64,000 nucleotides of DNA, from contig VSNM01000024.1 of assembly GCA_009774245.1 (NCBI GenBank), positions 1-64,000 on the forward strand, written 5' to 3'. The stretch's first letter is position 1. Every line of letters starts with the position of its first letter. Made by a program: the position numbers and the translations under genes. A model generated the notes under the pieces. It made no database searches. It was not told where the DNA came from and worked only from the letters and a program-made list of their open reading frames with translations. The DNA is from Lachnospiraceae bacterium (GTDB taxonomy: Bacteria; Bacillota; Clostridia; Lachnospirales; Lachnospiraceae). Positions 9,000 to 17,404 of this stretch are shown here, piece after piece.

Positions 9000-9380
9000 T
9001 TAAAAAGTAATGTTGCGCATAATTCCATATACCACCGTGACGGTCAAAAGCAGAAGTAAAAGCACATACTCCCATATATGAAAATCCTCCCCGCCGCTAT
9101 TTACATAGCGGACAGTGCGATAAATCAAATACAGGCAGGTAACCGGCAAAACAGACAGGCAGAGTGCATTTTCATTCCATGCGTTTGCAGGCTGGCCCTT
9201 CCACAGCGAAGCAATCGCATGTGTCATCCCACAGCCCGGACATTTCAGCCCTGTCAGTTTGTTGAAGATACAGGGAATCCCTACATCAAACGTAAGAAAT
9301 ACAAAAAGATAGAGCCCTCCCAGGATTGCGACAGCCATAAGCCCCCGCAGGACAATCTTTATCCGCTGTCTTTTTTCCAC
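9000..9380 (-). CDS. DUF2752 membrane protein
   Basis: 126 aa with three hydrophobic segments and the family signature GLKCPGCGMTHA. DUF2752 proteins are small membrane proteins of unknown role, often encoded next to zinc-ribbon membrane proteins, as here. The first possible ATG (9443) overlaps the -10 box of a consensus-like promoter and lacks a Shine-Dalgarno. The GTG at 9380 has AGGGGG 7 nt upstream and starts within the transcript, so it is preferred. Likely a two-gene operon with the zinc-ribbon gene. Confidence 0.78.
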   Translation of the reverse strand: MEKRQRIKIVLRGLMAVAILGGLYLFVFLTFDVGIPCIFNKLTGLKCPGCGMTHAIASLWKGQPANAWNENALCLSVLPVTCLYLIYRTVRYVNSGGEDFHIWEYVLLLLLLTVTVVYGIMRNITF

Positions 9381-9441
9381 ACTGTTTCCCCCTGTCCCGC
9401 GCTGATCTCTCTGTAACCGTCCGTCTGACGCGCGCTTTTTC

Positions 9442-9470
9442 ATTATATGCGATCTGTGTCAATTATGCAA
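9442..9470 (-). promoter_or_regulatory. Promoter of the DUF2752/zinc-ribbon operon
   Basis: Minus-strand TTGCAT, 17-nt spacer, consensus TATAAT. The predicted transcription start lies downstream of the ATG at 9443, which is the main argument for the GTG start at 9380. Confidence 0.7.
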
Positions 9471-9481
9471 GCATAACTATA

Positions 9482-9541
9482 GCCCATGTGCATAAATCGA
9501 GTAGGGGAATGACCTTCTTACCTACTCGCCCGTGTGCATAA
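9482..9541. repeat. Dispersed palindromic element, family A, copy 2
   Basis: A GAGTAGGGG...CCTACTC hairpin (9499-9527) is flanked by two 14-bp direct repeats (9482-9495 and 9528-9541, GCCCRTGTGCATAA, 13 of 14 identical). The right-hand repeat matches the GCCCGTGTGC end of copy 1. Confidence 0.7.
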
Positions 9542-9551
9542 TAACGACGAA

Positions 9552-9579
9552 GGCAGCCACCGCAGTGCGGTAAGCTGCC
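9552..9579 (-). terminator. Probable terminator of glnN
   Basis: Nested stem GGCAGC/GCTGCC with CCGCA/TGCGG inside, 20 bp beyond the glnN stop codon. The following T tract is weak (TTCGTCGTTATT), so efficiency is uncertain. Confidence 0.5.
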
Positions 9580-9599
9580 CTCTGATATGCATAATCTAT

Positions 9600-11711
9600 T
9601 TAAACCTCAAACATCAGCTCTCCATATGTAGGAATTGGCCAGATCGCACCATCCACGATCATCTCAAGCTTATCAACCGGAGCGCGGAGCGCGTCCATAG
9701 CCGCCTTGACCGTATCCTTGTAGTAGAATGCCAGCTCCTTCGCGTCGGAAATCTTAGCGGCTCCAGCCTCAACCTCCTTCAGGGTATTGAGCGCCTTCTT
9801 AGCCTCTGCCAGCAGCCCATCCACTTCGTTCAGCATTTCGACCTGTGCCGCAGCCGTCGCGCCGGCCTCCTTGATCGCAATCACCGTATTTGCCAGATCG
9901 CCCGCGTAGGAAGCCACCGCCGGAATGATATCTTTTCCTGCCATATCGATCATCGTCAGCGCCTCGATGTTAATCGTCTTTGCATAGGTCTCATAGATGA
10001 TCTCCTCGCGGGACTCGAGCTCGACCTTTGTGAAGATGCCGAACTTCTCAAACAGCGCCACTGCCTTGTCTGTCGTAATCGTGGAGGCCGCCTCGATCAT
10101 GGACTTAATGTTGGGCAGTCCGCGCCTCTCAGCCTCAGCCACCCAATCGTCGGAATAACCGTCACCGTTAAATACGATCCTCTGATGCTTTGTCAGATAC
10201 TCCTTGATGATATCATGTACCTCCAGGTCAAAGTCCTCCGCCTTCTCCAACCGGTCAGCTGCCTCGCAGAACGCCTCCGCGACGATCGCATTCAGCGTGG
10301 TGTTCGGGCTGGCAATCGAATCTGCAGAACCGACCATACGGAACTCAAACTTGTTTCCTGTAAACGCAAACGGTGAAGTCCTGTTTCTGTCCGTCGCGTC
10401 CTTCTCAAAATCAGGAAGCGTGGACACACCTGTCTCCAGCTTTCCGCCCTGCTTTACCTTCGCGGCATCGCCAGTCTCCACCAGCTGCTTCACAACGTCC
10501 TCGAGCTGATCGCCAAGGAATACAGAGATGATTGCCGGAGGCGCCTCATTGGCACCGAGTCTGTGGTCATTTCCCACATCGGACGCCGACTGGCGCAGCA
10601 GGTCTGCATGCGTATCCACTGCTTTCAGGATACATGCCAGCACCAGCAAAAACTGGATATTCTTGTTCGGCGTATCGCCCGGATCGAGCAGATTCTCGCC
10701 GTTGTCTGTCGTGATAGACCAGTTGTTGTGCTTGCCGGAACCGTTGACTCCCGCATAGGGCTTCTCGTGAAGCAGACATCTCAAATCATGCTTGTAGGCA
10801 ACGCGCTTCATCGCCTCCATCACCAGCTGGTTGTGGTCTACCGCGATATTTGCCGTCTCATAGATCGGCGCCAGCTCGTGCTGCGCGGGGGCAACCTCAT
10901 TGTGCTGTGTCTTTGCCGTGACGCCCAGCTTCCAGAGCTCCTCGTTCAGATCTTTCATGTACGCGCCGACACGCTCCTTGATGACACCAAAGTAATGATC
11001 CTCCATCTCCTGCCCCTTGGGAGCCGGTGCGCCAAAGAGGGTGCGCCCTGCAAACATCAGGTCTTTTCTCTGCAGATAGAGATCCTTGTCTACCAGGAAA
11101 TACTCCTGCTCCGGTCCGACAGAGGCAGTCACCTTGGTAGCCCCTGTGTTGCCAAACAGCTTGACAATACGAAGCGCCTGTTCGCTCAGCGCCTCCATGG
11201 AGCGCAGCAGCGGAGTCTTCTTGTCAAGCGCCTCACCCGTGTAAGAACAGAACGCTGTCGGAATACAGAGAATCACGCCGCAGCCGGATTCTTTCAAAAA
11301 TGCCGGCGATGTGATATCCCATGCCGTATAACCTCTCGCCTCAAAGGTCGCGCGCAGTCCGCCTGACGGGAATGAAGACGCATCCGGCTCTCCCTTGATC
11401 AGCTCTTTCCCCGAGAACTCCATCAGCATCTTTCCCTCGGAGTCAGGGTGTGACACAAAAGAATCATGCTTCTCAGCCGTGATGCCCGTGAGCGGCTGGA
11501 ACCAGTGCGTGTAATGTGTCGCTCCATTCTCCACAGCCCAGTCCTTCATCGCCTTTGCCACGACATCCGCGGTCGTCATGGACAGCTCCCCGCCATGGTC
11601 CATAACCCTCTTTACTTCCAGAAAGACCTTTCTGGTGAGCCGCTCTTTCATCTTCTCGATCGTAAAGACCTTCTCGCCAAAAATTTTTTCCACGTTTAAT
11701 GCTTCGCTCAT
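9600..11711 (-). CDS. glnN: Type III glutamine synthetase
   Basis: 703-aa enzyme making glutamine from glutamate, ammonia and ATP. Length and the signature blocks THYTHWFQPLTGITAEKHDSF, SVGPEQEYFLVD, NEVAPAQHE, GSGKHNNWS and the C-terminal DGLLAEAKKALN region identify GSIII (GlnN), found in Bacteroidetes, cyanobacteria and many Clostridia. It forms double hexamers and is not the GlnA of Bacillus. The ATG has GAGG 9 nt upstream. The roughly 215-nt leader contains a strong intrinsic terminator, so expression is probably controlled by attenuation according to nitrogen status. Confidence 0.95.
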   Translation of the reverse strand: MSEALNVEKIFGEKVFTIEKMKERLTRKVFLEVKRVMDHGGELSMTTADVVAKAMKDWAVENGATHYTHWFQPLTGITAEKHDSFVSHPDSEGKMLMEFSGKELIKGEPDASSFPSGGLRATFEARGYTAWDITSPAFLKESGCGVILCIPTAFCSYTGEALDKKTPLLRSMEALSEQALRIVKLFGNTGATKVTASVGPEQEYFLVDKDLYLQRKDLMFAGRTLFGAPAPKGQEMEDHYFGVIKERVGAYMKDLNEELWKLGVTAKTQHNEVAPAQHELAPIYETANIAVDHNQLVMEAMKRVAYKHDLRCLLHEKPYAGVNGSGKHNNWSITTDNGENLLDPGDTPNKNIQFLLVLACILKAVDTHADLLRQSASDVGNDHRLGANEAPPAIISVFLGDQLEDVVKQLVETGDAAKVKQGGKLETGVSTLPDFEKDATDRNRTSPFAFTGNKFEFRMVGSADSIASPNTTLNAIVAEAFCEAADRLEKAEDFDLEVHDIIKEYLTKHQRIVFNGDGYSDDWVAEAERRGLPNIKSMIEAASTITTDKAVALFEKFGIFTKVELESREEIIYETYAKTINIEALTMIDMAGKDIIPAVASYAGDLANTVIAIKEAGATAAAQVEMLNEVDGLLAEAKKALNTLKEVEAGAAKISDAKELAFYYKDTVKAAMDALRAPVDKLEMIVDGAIWPIPTYGELMFEV

Positions 11712-11803
11712 ATTGATTTCCTCACTTTCTATTAATCATGATTTCGACTGCATTTTGTATCACAAACTATATATTCTGTGCGTTATAACGTTTATCTGTC
11801 TAC

Positions 11804-11843
11804 AAAAAAAGTTCCAAAAAAAGAGATTATTCTTTTTTGGAAC
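11804..11843 (-). terminator. Intrinsic terminator inside the probable glnN leader
   Basis: On the minus strand GTTCCAAAAAAGA and TCTTTTTTTGGAAC form a long stem followed by seven T residues, about 90 nt before the glnN start. A promoter-like sequence (TTGATT-17-TATTGT) lies upstream of it at 11933-11961. It could therefore be a regulated attenuator of glnN, or else the distal terminator of the trmR-trhP operon, whose stop is 270 bp away. The rest of 11844-12112 holds no gene. Confidence 0.75.
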
Positions 11844-11932
11844 ACCTTCGTTCGCATTATCATGATAAATTGTTTTGAAACATTACATTATCGCGTTTCA
11901 TAAAATTGTGCCTTATTTCTTTTACTTTCTAT

Positions 11933-11961
11933 ACAATAATATATCTTAGGGAAAAAATCAA
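11933..11961 (-). promoter_or_regulatory. Possible glnN promoter
   Basis: Minus-strand TTGATT, 17-nt spacer, TATTGT in an AT-rich gene-free stretch. Between it and the terminator lie two small dyads: GAAAC...GTTTC (11877-11899) and the perfect palindrome TTATCATGATAA (11857-11868). Confidence 0.45.
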
Positions 11962-12112
11962 GACTTTCCCGAAAAAATCTGCATTTTGCACATTTTGCAT
12001 AGAACCTTTTTTCAGGAAAGCCTGTTTTTCGTTAATTTACACCACGCACAAATATCGCATCATAGTGCACGCGTCTCCGCTCCAACGACTTTTCGCCCAG
12101 AGTGCATTTCAC

Positions 12113-13366
12113 TCACTGCTGTCTCTGCGCAGCCTCCACACGCATCAAATCATATGGCTCCGGTCTGTCCGCAAGCTCCACGTACAAGGTCTGCCTTGCG
12201 TGCGGGCAGCTTTCGACCGCTTCCCCCTCCTCGTTGTACATGGAGAGCACTTTCGTGTAAATATTGCGCCCGTCGGGCTTCATGAGCTCGATCACATCGC
12301 CCACACAGAACTTGTTCTTCTGCTCAAACTTCGCAAAGCCACGCCTGTCGACCGACGCCACGCTTCCGAGATACACATACTCGCTGATATAAGTACTGTT
12401 GTCATAGATCTGCGTGCTCTCATCCGGCTTGCCAAAATAAAACCCGGTTGAAAATTGGCGGTACGTGCACTTTGCGATCTCTGCCTTGTACCAGTCCATG
12501 TTTGCGCGGTATGTTTCCTCCGACTCATAAAAATCATCAATTGCCTTCCTATAAGTGCGCGCCACACAGGCTACATAGAGCGCCGTCTTCATGCGCCCCT
12601 CTATTTTCAGGCTGTCGATCCCCGCCGCCACGAGTTCAGGAATATACTCGATCATGCACAGATCTTTGGAATTAAACAAAAACGTCCCGCGCTCATTCTC
12701 ATACACAGGAAGATACTCCCCCGGGCGCGTCTCCTCCACCACCGCGTACTTCCAGCGGCACGGGTGCGTGCAGGCCCCCTGATTCGCATCCCTCCCGGTA
12801 AAATAGTTGGACAGCAGACACCGGCCCGAGTAGGAAATGCACATCGCACCGTGGATGAAGCTCTCGATCTCCATCCCCTCCGGTATATTGTCCCGTATCT
12901 GCCTGATCTCTGTCAGGGAAAGCTCTCTGGCTGAAACGACGCGGCGCGCCCCCTGCTGCCACCAGAACCGGTACGTCTGATAGTTCGTATTGTTTGCCTG
13001 TGTGGAAATGTGAATGTCAATCTCAGGACACACCTCCCTGGCAATCAGAAACATGCCCGGATCTGATATGATCAGCGCATCCGGCCTGATCTCTTTCAGT
13101 TCCTCAAAATAAATCCGCGCACCGTCCAGATCGTCATTGTGCGCAAGGATGTTTGCCGTCACATAGACTCTCACGCCGTGCTCGTGCGCAAACCGAATCC
13201 CCTCATCCATTTCCTGACTGGTAAAATTTTTTGCCTTGGCGCGCAGACCAAATGCCTCCCCGCCGATGTACACGGCATCCGCACCAAATACAACAGCCGT
13301 CTTTAACACCTCGAGACTGCTTGCCGGCACCAGCAGCTCCGGTCTGCCTGGTCTCTTATCGTTCAT
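12113..13366 (-). CDS. trhP: U32 family peptidase-like tRNA hydroxylation protein (TrhP/YrrO-like)
   Basis: 417 aa. The start PELLVPASSLEVLKTAVVFGADAVYIGG is the U32 barrel, and CISYSGRCLLSNYFTGRDANQGACTHPCRW supplies the conserved cysteines of the iron-sulfur U32 proteins. Bacillus YrrN/YrrO and E. coli TrhP make 5-hydroxyuridine at tRNA position 34 from prephenate. The gene directly follows the trmR methyltransferase gene (26 bp), the enzyme that methylates that hydroxyl, which supports this role over a protease. GGAGGAG precedes the ATG. Last gene of the ireB-ruvX-rnj operon. Confidence 0.85.
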   Translation of the reverse strand: MNDKRPGRPELLVPASSLEVLKTAVVFGADAVYIGGEAFGLRAKAKNFTSQEMDEGIRFAHEHGVRVYVTANILAHNDDLDGARIYFEELKEIRPDALIISDPGMFLIAREVCPEIDIHISTQANNTNYQTYRFWWQQGARRVVSARELSLTEIRQIRDNIPEGMEIESFIHGAMCISYSGRCLLSNYFTGRDANQGACTHPCRWKYAVVEETRPGEYLPVYENERGTFLFNSKDLCMIEYIPELVAAGIDSLKIEGRMKTALYVACVARTYRKAIDDFYESEETYRANMDWYKAEIAKCTYRQFSTGFYFGKPDESTQIYDNSTYISEYVYLGSVASVDRRGFAKFEQKNKFCVGDVIELMKPDGRNIYTKVLSMYNEEGEAVESCPHARQTLYVELADRPEPYDLMRVEAAQRQQ

Positions 13367-13392
13367 TCCGCTCCTCCAGATTTGTTTTCTGA

Positions 13393-14037
13393 TTATCCGC
13401 GCTTCGCAGACAGCGCCACCCCGTCCGCAACCGGCAGGATTGTCGTCTCCAGCTCCGCACAGTGCGTCAGCTGGTACAGATATTCCCGCATCCTGTTGTG
13501 AATCGTGCGGTTTCTGCGTATTACCGCATACTTCGACTCCATCAGCTCGCCCTCCTGCAGGACATTATCCGACACCAGCAGACCTGACGGCGCCAGCAGC
13601 CTCAGGATATCAGGCAGGAAATTGATATACTGCCCCTTTGCCGCGTCCATAAAAATCAGATCATATGCGCCGTCCTCCTCCAACGATGCCAGAATCTCTG
13701 CGGCGTCGCCCTCCAGCAGCGTGATGCACCCCGCTTTGCCCGCGCGTTCAAAATTTTCCCTCGCGACCGGTATCCGTTTCTCATACTTCTCAATCGTCGT
13801 GATCTGACAGCCCTCCAGCGCATACTCGCTCATAAACAGCGCCGAAAAACCGATCGCCGTCCCGACCTCCAGGATGCGCATCGGTCTCCCCCATGTGATC
13901 AGCAGTCTTAAAAGGCTCTGCATCTGCGGCCGGATGATGGGCACATTTGTCTCCTTCGAATACGCTTCCAGCGCATTCAGATACGCCGGTTTTTCCCTGT
14001 CAAAGGAGTGGATAAACGTCAGCATTCTCTCTTCCAT
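13393..14037 (-). CDS. trmR: tRNA 5-hydroxyuridine O-methyltransferase (YrrM/TrmR-like)
   Basis: 214-aa class I SAM-dependent O-methyltransferase of the PF01596 family. Motif I is ILEVGTAIGFSALFM, acidic motif II is ITTIEKYEKR, and YDLIFMDAAKGQYINFLP with VSDNVL holds the metal-binding acids. In Bacillus TrmR (YrrM) methylates 5-hydroxyuridine at wobble position 34 to mo5U. Here, as in Bacillus, it lies between an MltG-type gene and a U32 gene. Start ATG at 14037 has GGAGAG about 10 nt upstream. Confidence 0.85.
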   Translation of the reverse strand: MEERMLTFIHSFDREKPAYLNALEAYSKETNVPIIRPQMQSLLRLLITWGRPMRILEVGTAIGFSALFMSEYALEGCQITTIEKYEKRIPVARENFERAGKAGCITLLEGDAAEILASLEEDGAYDLIFMDAAKGQYINFLPDILRLLAPSGLLVSDNVLQEGELMESKYAVIRRNRTIHNRMREYLYQLTHCAELETTILPVADGVALSAKRG

Positions 14038-14091
14038 ATTTTCACTGCTCTCCTCACACAGCCACCCGCACAGTCAAAACAGCAGTCTAAA

Positions 14092-14478
14092 TCAATCCGC
14101 CTCCTGTGTCTCTTCCTCAGCATGACACACAATCTCAAGCATTTCCTCGGCTTTCATGGATGTACTCAGCTCATAGACACCTGGCTGCAGTTGATCCTTG
14201 TAATCGGAAAGACGCTCATAGATATAGAACGCATTCGCATCGTTGATCAGTCCCTTCTGCTCAAGTATTTTCGCAAATTCTCTGCTGCTCTGTCCCTCGG
14301 ATACCACCACACTGACAATCCTGCCCTCGCCCTCGCTCACCGGTATGTCAGCAAACACCTGGTATCCGAAATCATATGCATATACTGCAAGCCGAAACAC
14401 CACGACAATGACCACCGCTGACAGCGCAATCTTGATGATCATCGCGGAGACTGCCCCCAATAACTGTTTTGCATTCAT
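14092..14478 (-). CDS. Short MltG-like membrane protein lacking the lytic transglycosylase domain
   Basis: 128 aa: one membrane helix (about residues 12-33) and a small extracytoplasmic domain with VVVSEGQSSREFAKILEQKG and LQPGVYELSTSMKAEEML, which match the LysM-like domain at the N-terminus of MltG/YceG endolytic transglycosylases. The catalytic domain (another 200 or more residues, with its glutamate) is absent; the ORF ends cleanly and is followed within 54 bp by trmR. Bacillus has full-length mltG (yrrL) at the same place before yrrM. It may be a regulatory or binding remnant at division sites. GGAGG precedes the ATG. Confidence 0.8.
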   Translation of the reverse strand: MNAKQLLGAVSAMIIKIALSAVVIVVVFRLAVYAYDFGYQVFADIPVSEGEGRIVSVVVSEGQSSREFAKILEQKGLINDANAFYIYERLSDYKDQLQPGVYELSTSMKAEEMLEIVCHAEEETQEAD

Positions 14479-14494
14479 TACCCTACCTCCAAGT

Positions 14495-16165
14495 CTATAT
14501 TTCCATGATGATCGGTAGAATCATCGGACGCCTCTTTGTCTTTTTCCACACAAAATCACTCAATGTATCCTTGATGGTTCCCTTGATCTTACCCCAGTCC
14601 GTGATATTTTTCTTGAGACAGCCAAGGACTGCTTTCTCGATTATCTTGCGCGCCTCATCCATCAGCTCGTCCGACTCCTTCACGTACACAAATCCCCTTG
14701 AGACGATGTCCGGTCCGGCGAGCAGTTCTCCCGATGCACCGTCCAGCGACATCACCACGATCAGGATGCCGTCCTCCGCGAGATGCTGTCTGTCCCGGAG
14801 CACCACATTGCCGACATCCCCGACGCCAAGTCCGTCCACAAGCACTGCGCCCACAGGAACCTTGCCTGTAATGCTCGCACTGTTATTATCCAGGGCAAGC
14901 ACATCACCTGACTGTAAGATAAATACATCATCCTTGTCGATTCCCAGATCGATGGCAATCTTTGCCTGCGCCTTTAAGTGCTTGAATTCCCCGTGCACCG
15001 GAATCGCATATTTGGGTTTTGTCAACGTATAGATCAGCTTGATCTCCTCCTGACAGGCATGTCCTGACACATGTGTGTCCTGGAAGATAACGTCGGCGCC
15101 TTTCTTGAAGAGCTCGTTGATCACCTTCGTGACTGCCTTCTCGTTGCCCGGAATCGGATTGGATGAGAAGATGACCGTATCGCCCTTTCCTATGGAAATC
15201 TTCTTGTGCATCCCGCTCGCCATGCGGCTGAGCGCCGCCATGCTCTCCCCCTGGCTGCCCGTCGTGATGATGACAGTCTTATCCTTGGGATAATTTTTGA
15301 GACGCTCGATATCAATCAGTGTATTCTCCGGTATGCTGATTCGGTTGAGGTTGGAGGCCGTCTCAATGATGTTGACCATACTCCGCCCCTCGACCACAAC
15401 TTTCCGCCCAAATTTGTCGGCTGTATTGATAATCTGCTGTACCCTGTCCACATTGGACGCGAAGGTGGCGATGATGATTCTGGTCTTTTTGTGTTCCTCA
15501 AACAGGGAGTCAAATACAGGCCCCAGCTTCTTCTCCGACGGTGTAAATCCCGGCCGCTCCGCGTTAGTACTGTCGCACATCAGAGCCAGCACTCCCTTCT
15601 TGCCGAGCTCCGCAAAGCGCTGTAAATCGATGGCGTCGCCGTACACGGGCGTGTAATCCACCTTAAAATCACCCGTGTGCACCACGATACCCGCAGGTGA
15701 ATAGATCGCGAGCGCCGCCGCATCCACAATACTGTGGTTTGTCTTGATAAACTCAATCCGAAAACACCCCAGATTGATATTCTGCCCAAATTTGACCACC
15801 TTTCTGCGCACATTGTGAATCAGGTTGTGCTCTGTCAGCTTGTTCTCGATAATTCCCATCGTGAGTTTTGTGGCATACACTGGTACATTGAGTTCCTTGA
15901 GCACATACGGCAGTGCGCCTATATGATCCTCATGCCCATGCGTGATGACAAAGCCCTTCACTTTGTCCTGATTGTTTTTCAGATAAGTGACATCCGGTAT
16001 CACAAGATCAACTCCCAGCATATCGTCTGCCGGGAAACTCAGACCGCAGTCCACCACAACAATACTGTCTTCATACTCAAAGGCAGTAATGTTCATTCCA
16101 ATCTGCTCAAGACCGCCTAATGGTATAATCTTGAGCTTTGAAGTATTTTGTTTGTTCTGTTTCAA
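14495..16165 (-). CDS. rnj: Ribonuclease J
   Basis: 556-aa metallo-beta-lactamase/beta-CASP ribonuclease. HGHEDHIGALPY is the zinc motif, ALMCDSTNAERPGFTPSE and TTGSQGESMAALSRMA are beta-CASP blocks, and the C-terminal domain is present. RNase J does 5'-3' exonucleolytic and endonucleolytic mRNA decay and rRNA processing. The TTG at 16165 is preferred: AGGAGG lies 6 nt before it and the resulting length is standard; the longer ORF to 16225 has no ribosome site. It sits inside a gene series (ireB, ruvX, DUF1292 / mltG, trmR, trhP) that is contiguous in Bacillus. Confidence 0.93.
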   Translation of the reverse strand: MKQNKQNTSKLKIIPLGGLEQIGMNITAFEYEDSIVVVDCGLSFPADDMLGVDLVIPDVTYLKNNQDKVKGFVITHGHEDHIGALPYVLKELNVPVYATKLTMGIIENKLTEHNLIHNVRRKVVKFGQNINLGCFRIEFIKTNHSIVDAAALAIYSPAGIVVHTGDFKVDYTPVYGDAIDLQRFAELGKKGVLALMCDSTNAERPGFTPSEKKLGPVFDSLFEEHKKTRIIIATFASNVDRVQQIINTADKFGRKVVVEGRSMVNIIETASNLNRISIPENTLIDIERLKNYPKDKTVIITTGSQGESMAALSRMASGMHKKISIGKGDTVIFSSNPIPGNEKAVTKVINELFKKGADVIFQDTHVSGHACQEEIKLIYTLTKPKYAIPVHGEFKHLKAQAKIAIDLGIDKDDVFILQSGDVLALDNNSASITGKVPVGAVLVDGLGVGDVGNVVLRDRQHLAEDGILIVVMSLDGASGELLAGPDIVSRGFVYVKESDELMDEARKIIEKAVLGCLKKNITDWGKIKGTIKDTLSDFVWKKTKRRPMILPIIMEI

Positions 16166-16261
16166 AATGAACCTCCTATTATAAAATTTTACGATATTCC
16201 ACACTGCTTCTGCGCTGCATAGCAAGAACGTATGTACAATTCCTGCGTCAAAGCGTGTGAT

Positions 16262-16525
16262 CTATCTGGTAAGATCGACGTCGTCCAGCATATTTTCAAA
16301 GACACCCGCTACAGCCGCAAGTTCCGCATCATCCTCCACCATGCAGTAAACCTGCTCCTGCTCGTTTGTATCGGGAAACGCCTTCAAAATATATGCTTCG
16401 CCATCCTCCTCTTCCTCCGCATCTGTTACCAAAATATAATTCACCCCGCCGATGGTTGTCTGCTCCAGCACATAGAAATCCACCACTGCATCCTCACCAT
16501 CAGGCTTAAAGGTTATTTTTTCCAT
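16262..16525 (-). CDS. DUF1292 protein (YrzB-like)
   Basis: 87-aa, very acidic protein. The opening KITFKPDGEDAVVDFYVLEQT, the central EEEEDGEAYILKAF and the ending YCMVEDDAELAAVAGVFENML match DUF1292, a small Firmicutes family of unknown function almost always next to ruvX and ireB. Its ATG overlaps the stop of ruvX, so the two are translationally coupled. Confidence 0.88.
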   Translation of the reverse strand: MEKITFKPDGEDAVVDFYVLEQTTIGGVNYILVTDAEEEEDGEAYILKAFPDTNEQEQVYCMVEDDAELAAVAGVFENMLDDVDLTR

Positions 16526-16962
16526 TATTGCAACCCTTCCTTATTTTTCAGATAATCCAAATACCCCTGCAAAATAAAAACCGCCGCTATCCTGTCAACG
16601 TGCTCTTTCCGCTCCTCACGTCTTATACCGGCTTCCATCATCGCTCTGTCCGCTGCCACTGTGGTTAGTCGCTCATCCCACAGCTGTACGTCGAGCCCTG
16701 TTCTTCTCTCCAGCATTTCCCTGAAGGCAAGCGTCTTCTCCGCCCGCTCTCCCTCCGTGTCATTCATATTCTTAGGATAACCGAGTACGATCTCATCTAC
16801 CTCGTACTCCACGATCAATTCCTCGATTCTCGCCAGAGTCCGGCGAAGCTTGTTCTCCGACTTTCTGCGCACAATCTCGATTCCCTGGGCAGTGACAAGG
16901 AGCGGATCGCTGATCGCCACCCCCACTGTCTTTGCACCAAAGTCAAGTCCCATCTTTCTCAT
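16525..16962 (-). CDS. ruvX: Putative pre-16S rRNA nuclease / Holliday junction resolvase YqgF
   Basis: 145 aa from ATG 16962. MGLDFGAKTVGVAISD is the first acidic motif of the RNase H-like fold, EIVLGYPKNMNDTEG the second, and LWDERLTTVAADRAM the third, as in YqgF/RuvX. E. coli YqgF processes pre-16S rRNA; resolvase activity has also been proposed. GTG 16983 and ATG 16974 give longer forms, but only ATG 16962 has a suitable site (GGAGAG, 4-5 nt away). It lies between ireB and DUF1292 as in many Firmicutes. Confidence 0.9.
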   Translation of the reverse strand: MRKMGLDFGAKTVGVAISDPLLVTAQGIEIVRRKSENKLRRTLARIEELIVEYEVDEIVLGYPKNMNDTEGERAEKTLAFREMLERRTGLDVQLWDERLTTVAADRAMMEAGIRREERKEHVDRIAAVFILQGYLDYLKNKEGLQ

Positions 16963-16989
16963 GTATCTCTCCATATTGGTCACAAACGT

Positions 16990-17277
16990 CTAAAACCTGC
17001 CGATCCTGTTCCATCCCGCATTATAAATATAGGACTTTAACATCTCCTCCACAAGCTCGTCCCGCTCCACCTTCATGATCATGGCTCTCGCCCCCTTGTG
17101 ACTGGTGATGTAGGTCGGATCTCCTGACATGATATAGCCGACAATCTGGTTTACCGGGTTGTACCCTTTCTCCGAAAGAGCAGCATAGACAGACGCAATC
17201 ACATCCTTGACCGAGGCTGACTCTCCGAGATCCTCAGGTGTTAACTGTATGAATTGTGTGCGTGTCATATCTTCCAT
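16990..17277 (-). CDS. ireB: IreB family regulatory phosphoprotein
   Basis: 95 aa from ATG 17277. EDMTRTQFIQL, VYAALSEKGYNPVNQIVGYIMSGDPTYITSH and the end YNAGWNRIGRF are the hallmarks of IreB (DUF965, UPF0297). In Enterococcus IreB is phosphorylated on an N-terminal Thr by the PASTA kinase IreK and tunes cephalosporin resistance; the TRT residues near position 5 fit that site. AAGGAG lies 8 nt before this ATG, whereas the upstream codon at 17358 overlaps the promoter. First gene of the operon. Confidence 0.92.
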   Translation of the reverse strand: MEDMTRTQFIQLTPEDLGESASVKDVIASVYAALSEKGYNPVNQIVGYIMSGDPTYITSHKGARAMIMKVERDELVEEMLKSYIYNAGWNRIGRF

Positions 17278-17353
17278 TTTCTGTGCTCCTTCCCATCGAT
17301 GAACGAAACATTTCAGTAGCACCGATAAGCTTTCCTTTTGCATTGTTATACCT

Positions 17354-17382
17354 ATCATAACTTAATTCAGTACAAAATTCAA
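17354..17382 (-). promoter_or_regulatory. Promoter of the ireB-ruvX-rnj-trmR-trhP operon
   Basis: Minus-strand TTGAAT, 17-nt spacer, TATGAT, about 75 nt upstream of the ireB ATG. Gene gaps from 17277 down to 12113 are all under 100 bp with no strong terminator seen, so the operon plausibly spans seven genes. Confidence 0.7.
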
Positions 17383-17404
17383 GGGTTACGGCGCGAAAAC
17401 TGTA

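Noticed and set aside
9600..11711. Conventional GlnA-type glutamine synthetase
   Set aside because: Length of 703 aa and the sequence blocks fit GSIII, not the 440-470-aa type I enzymes.
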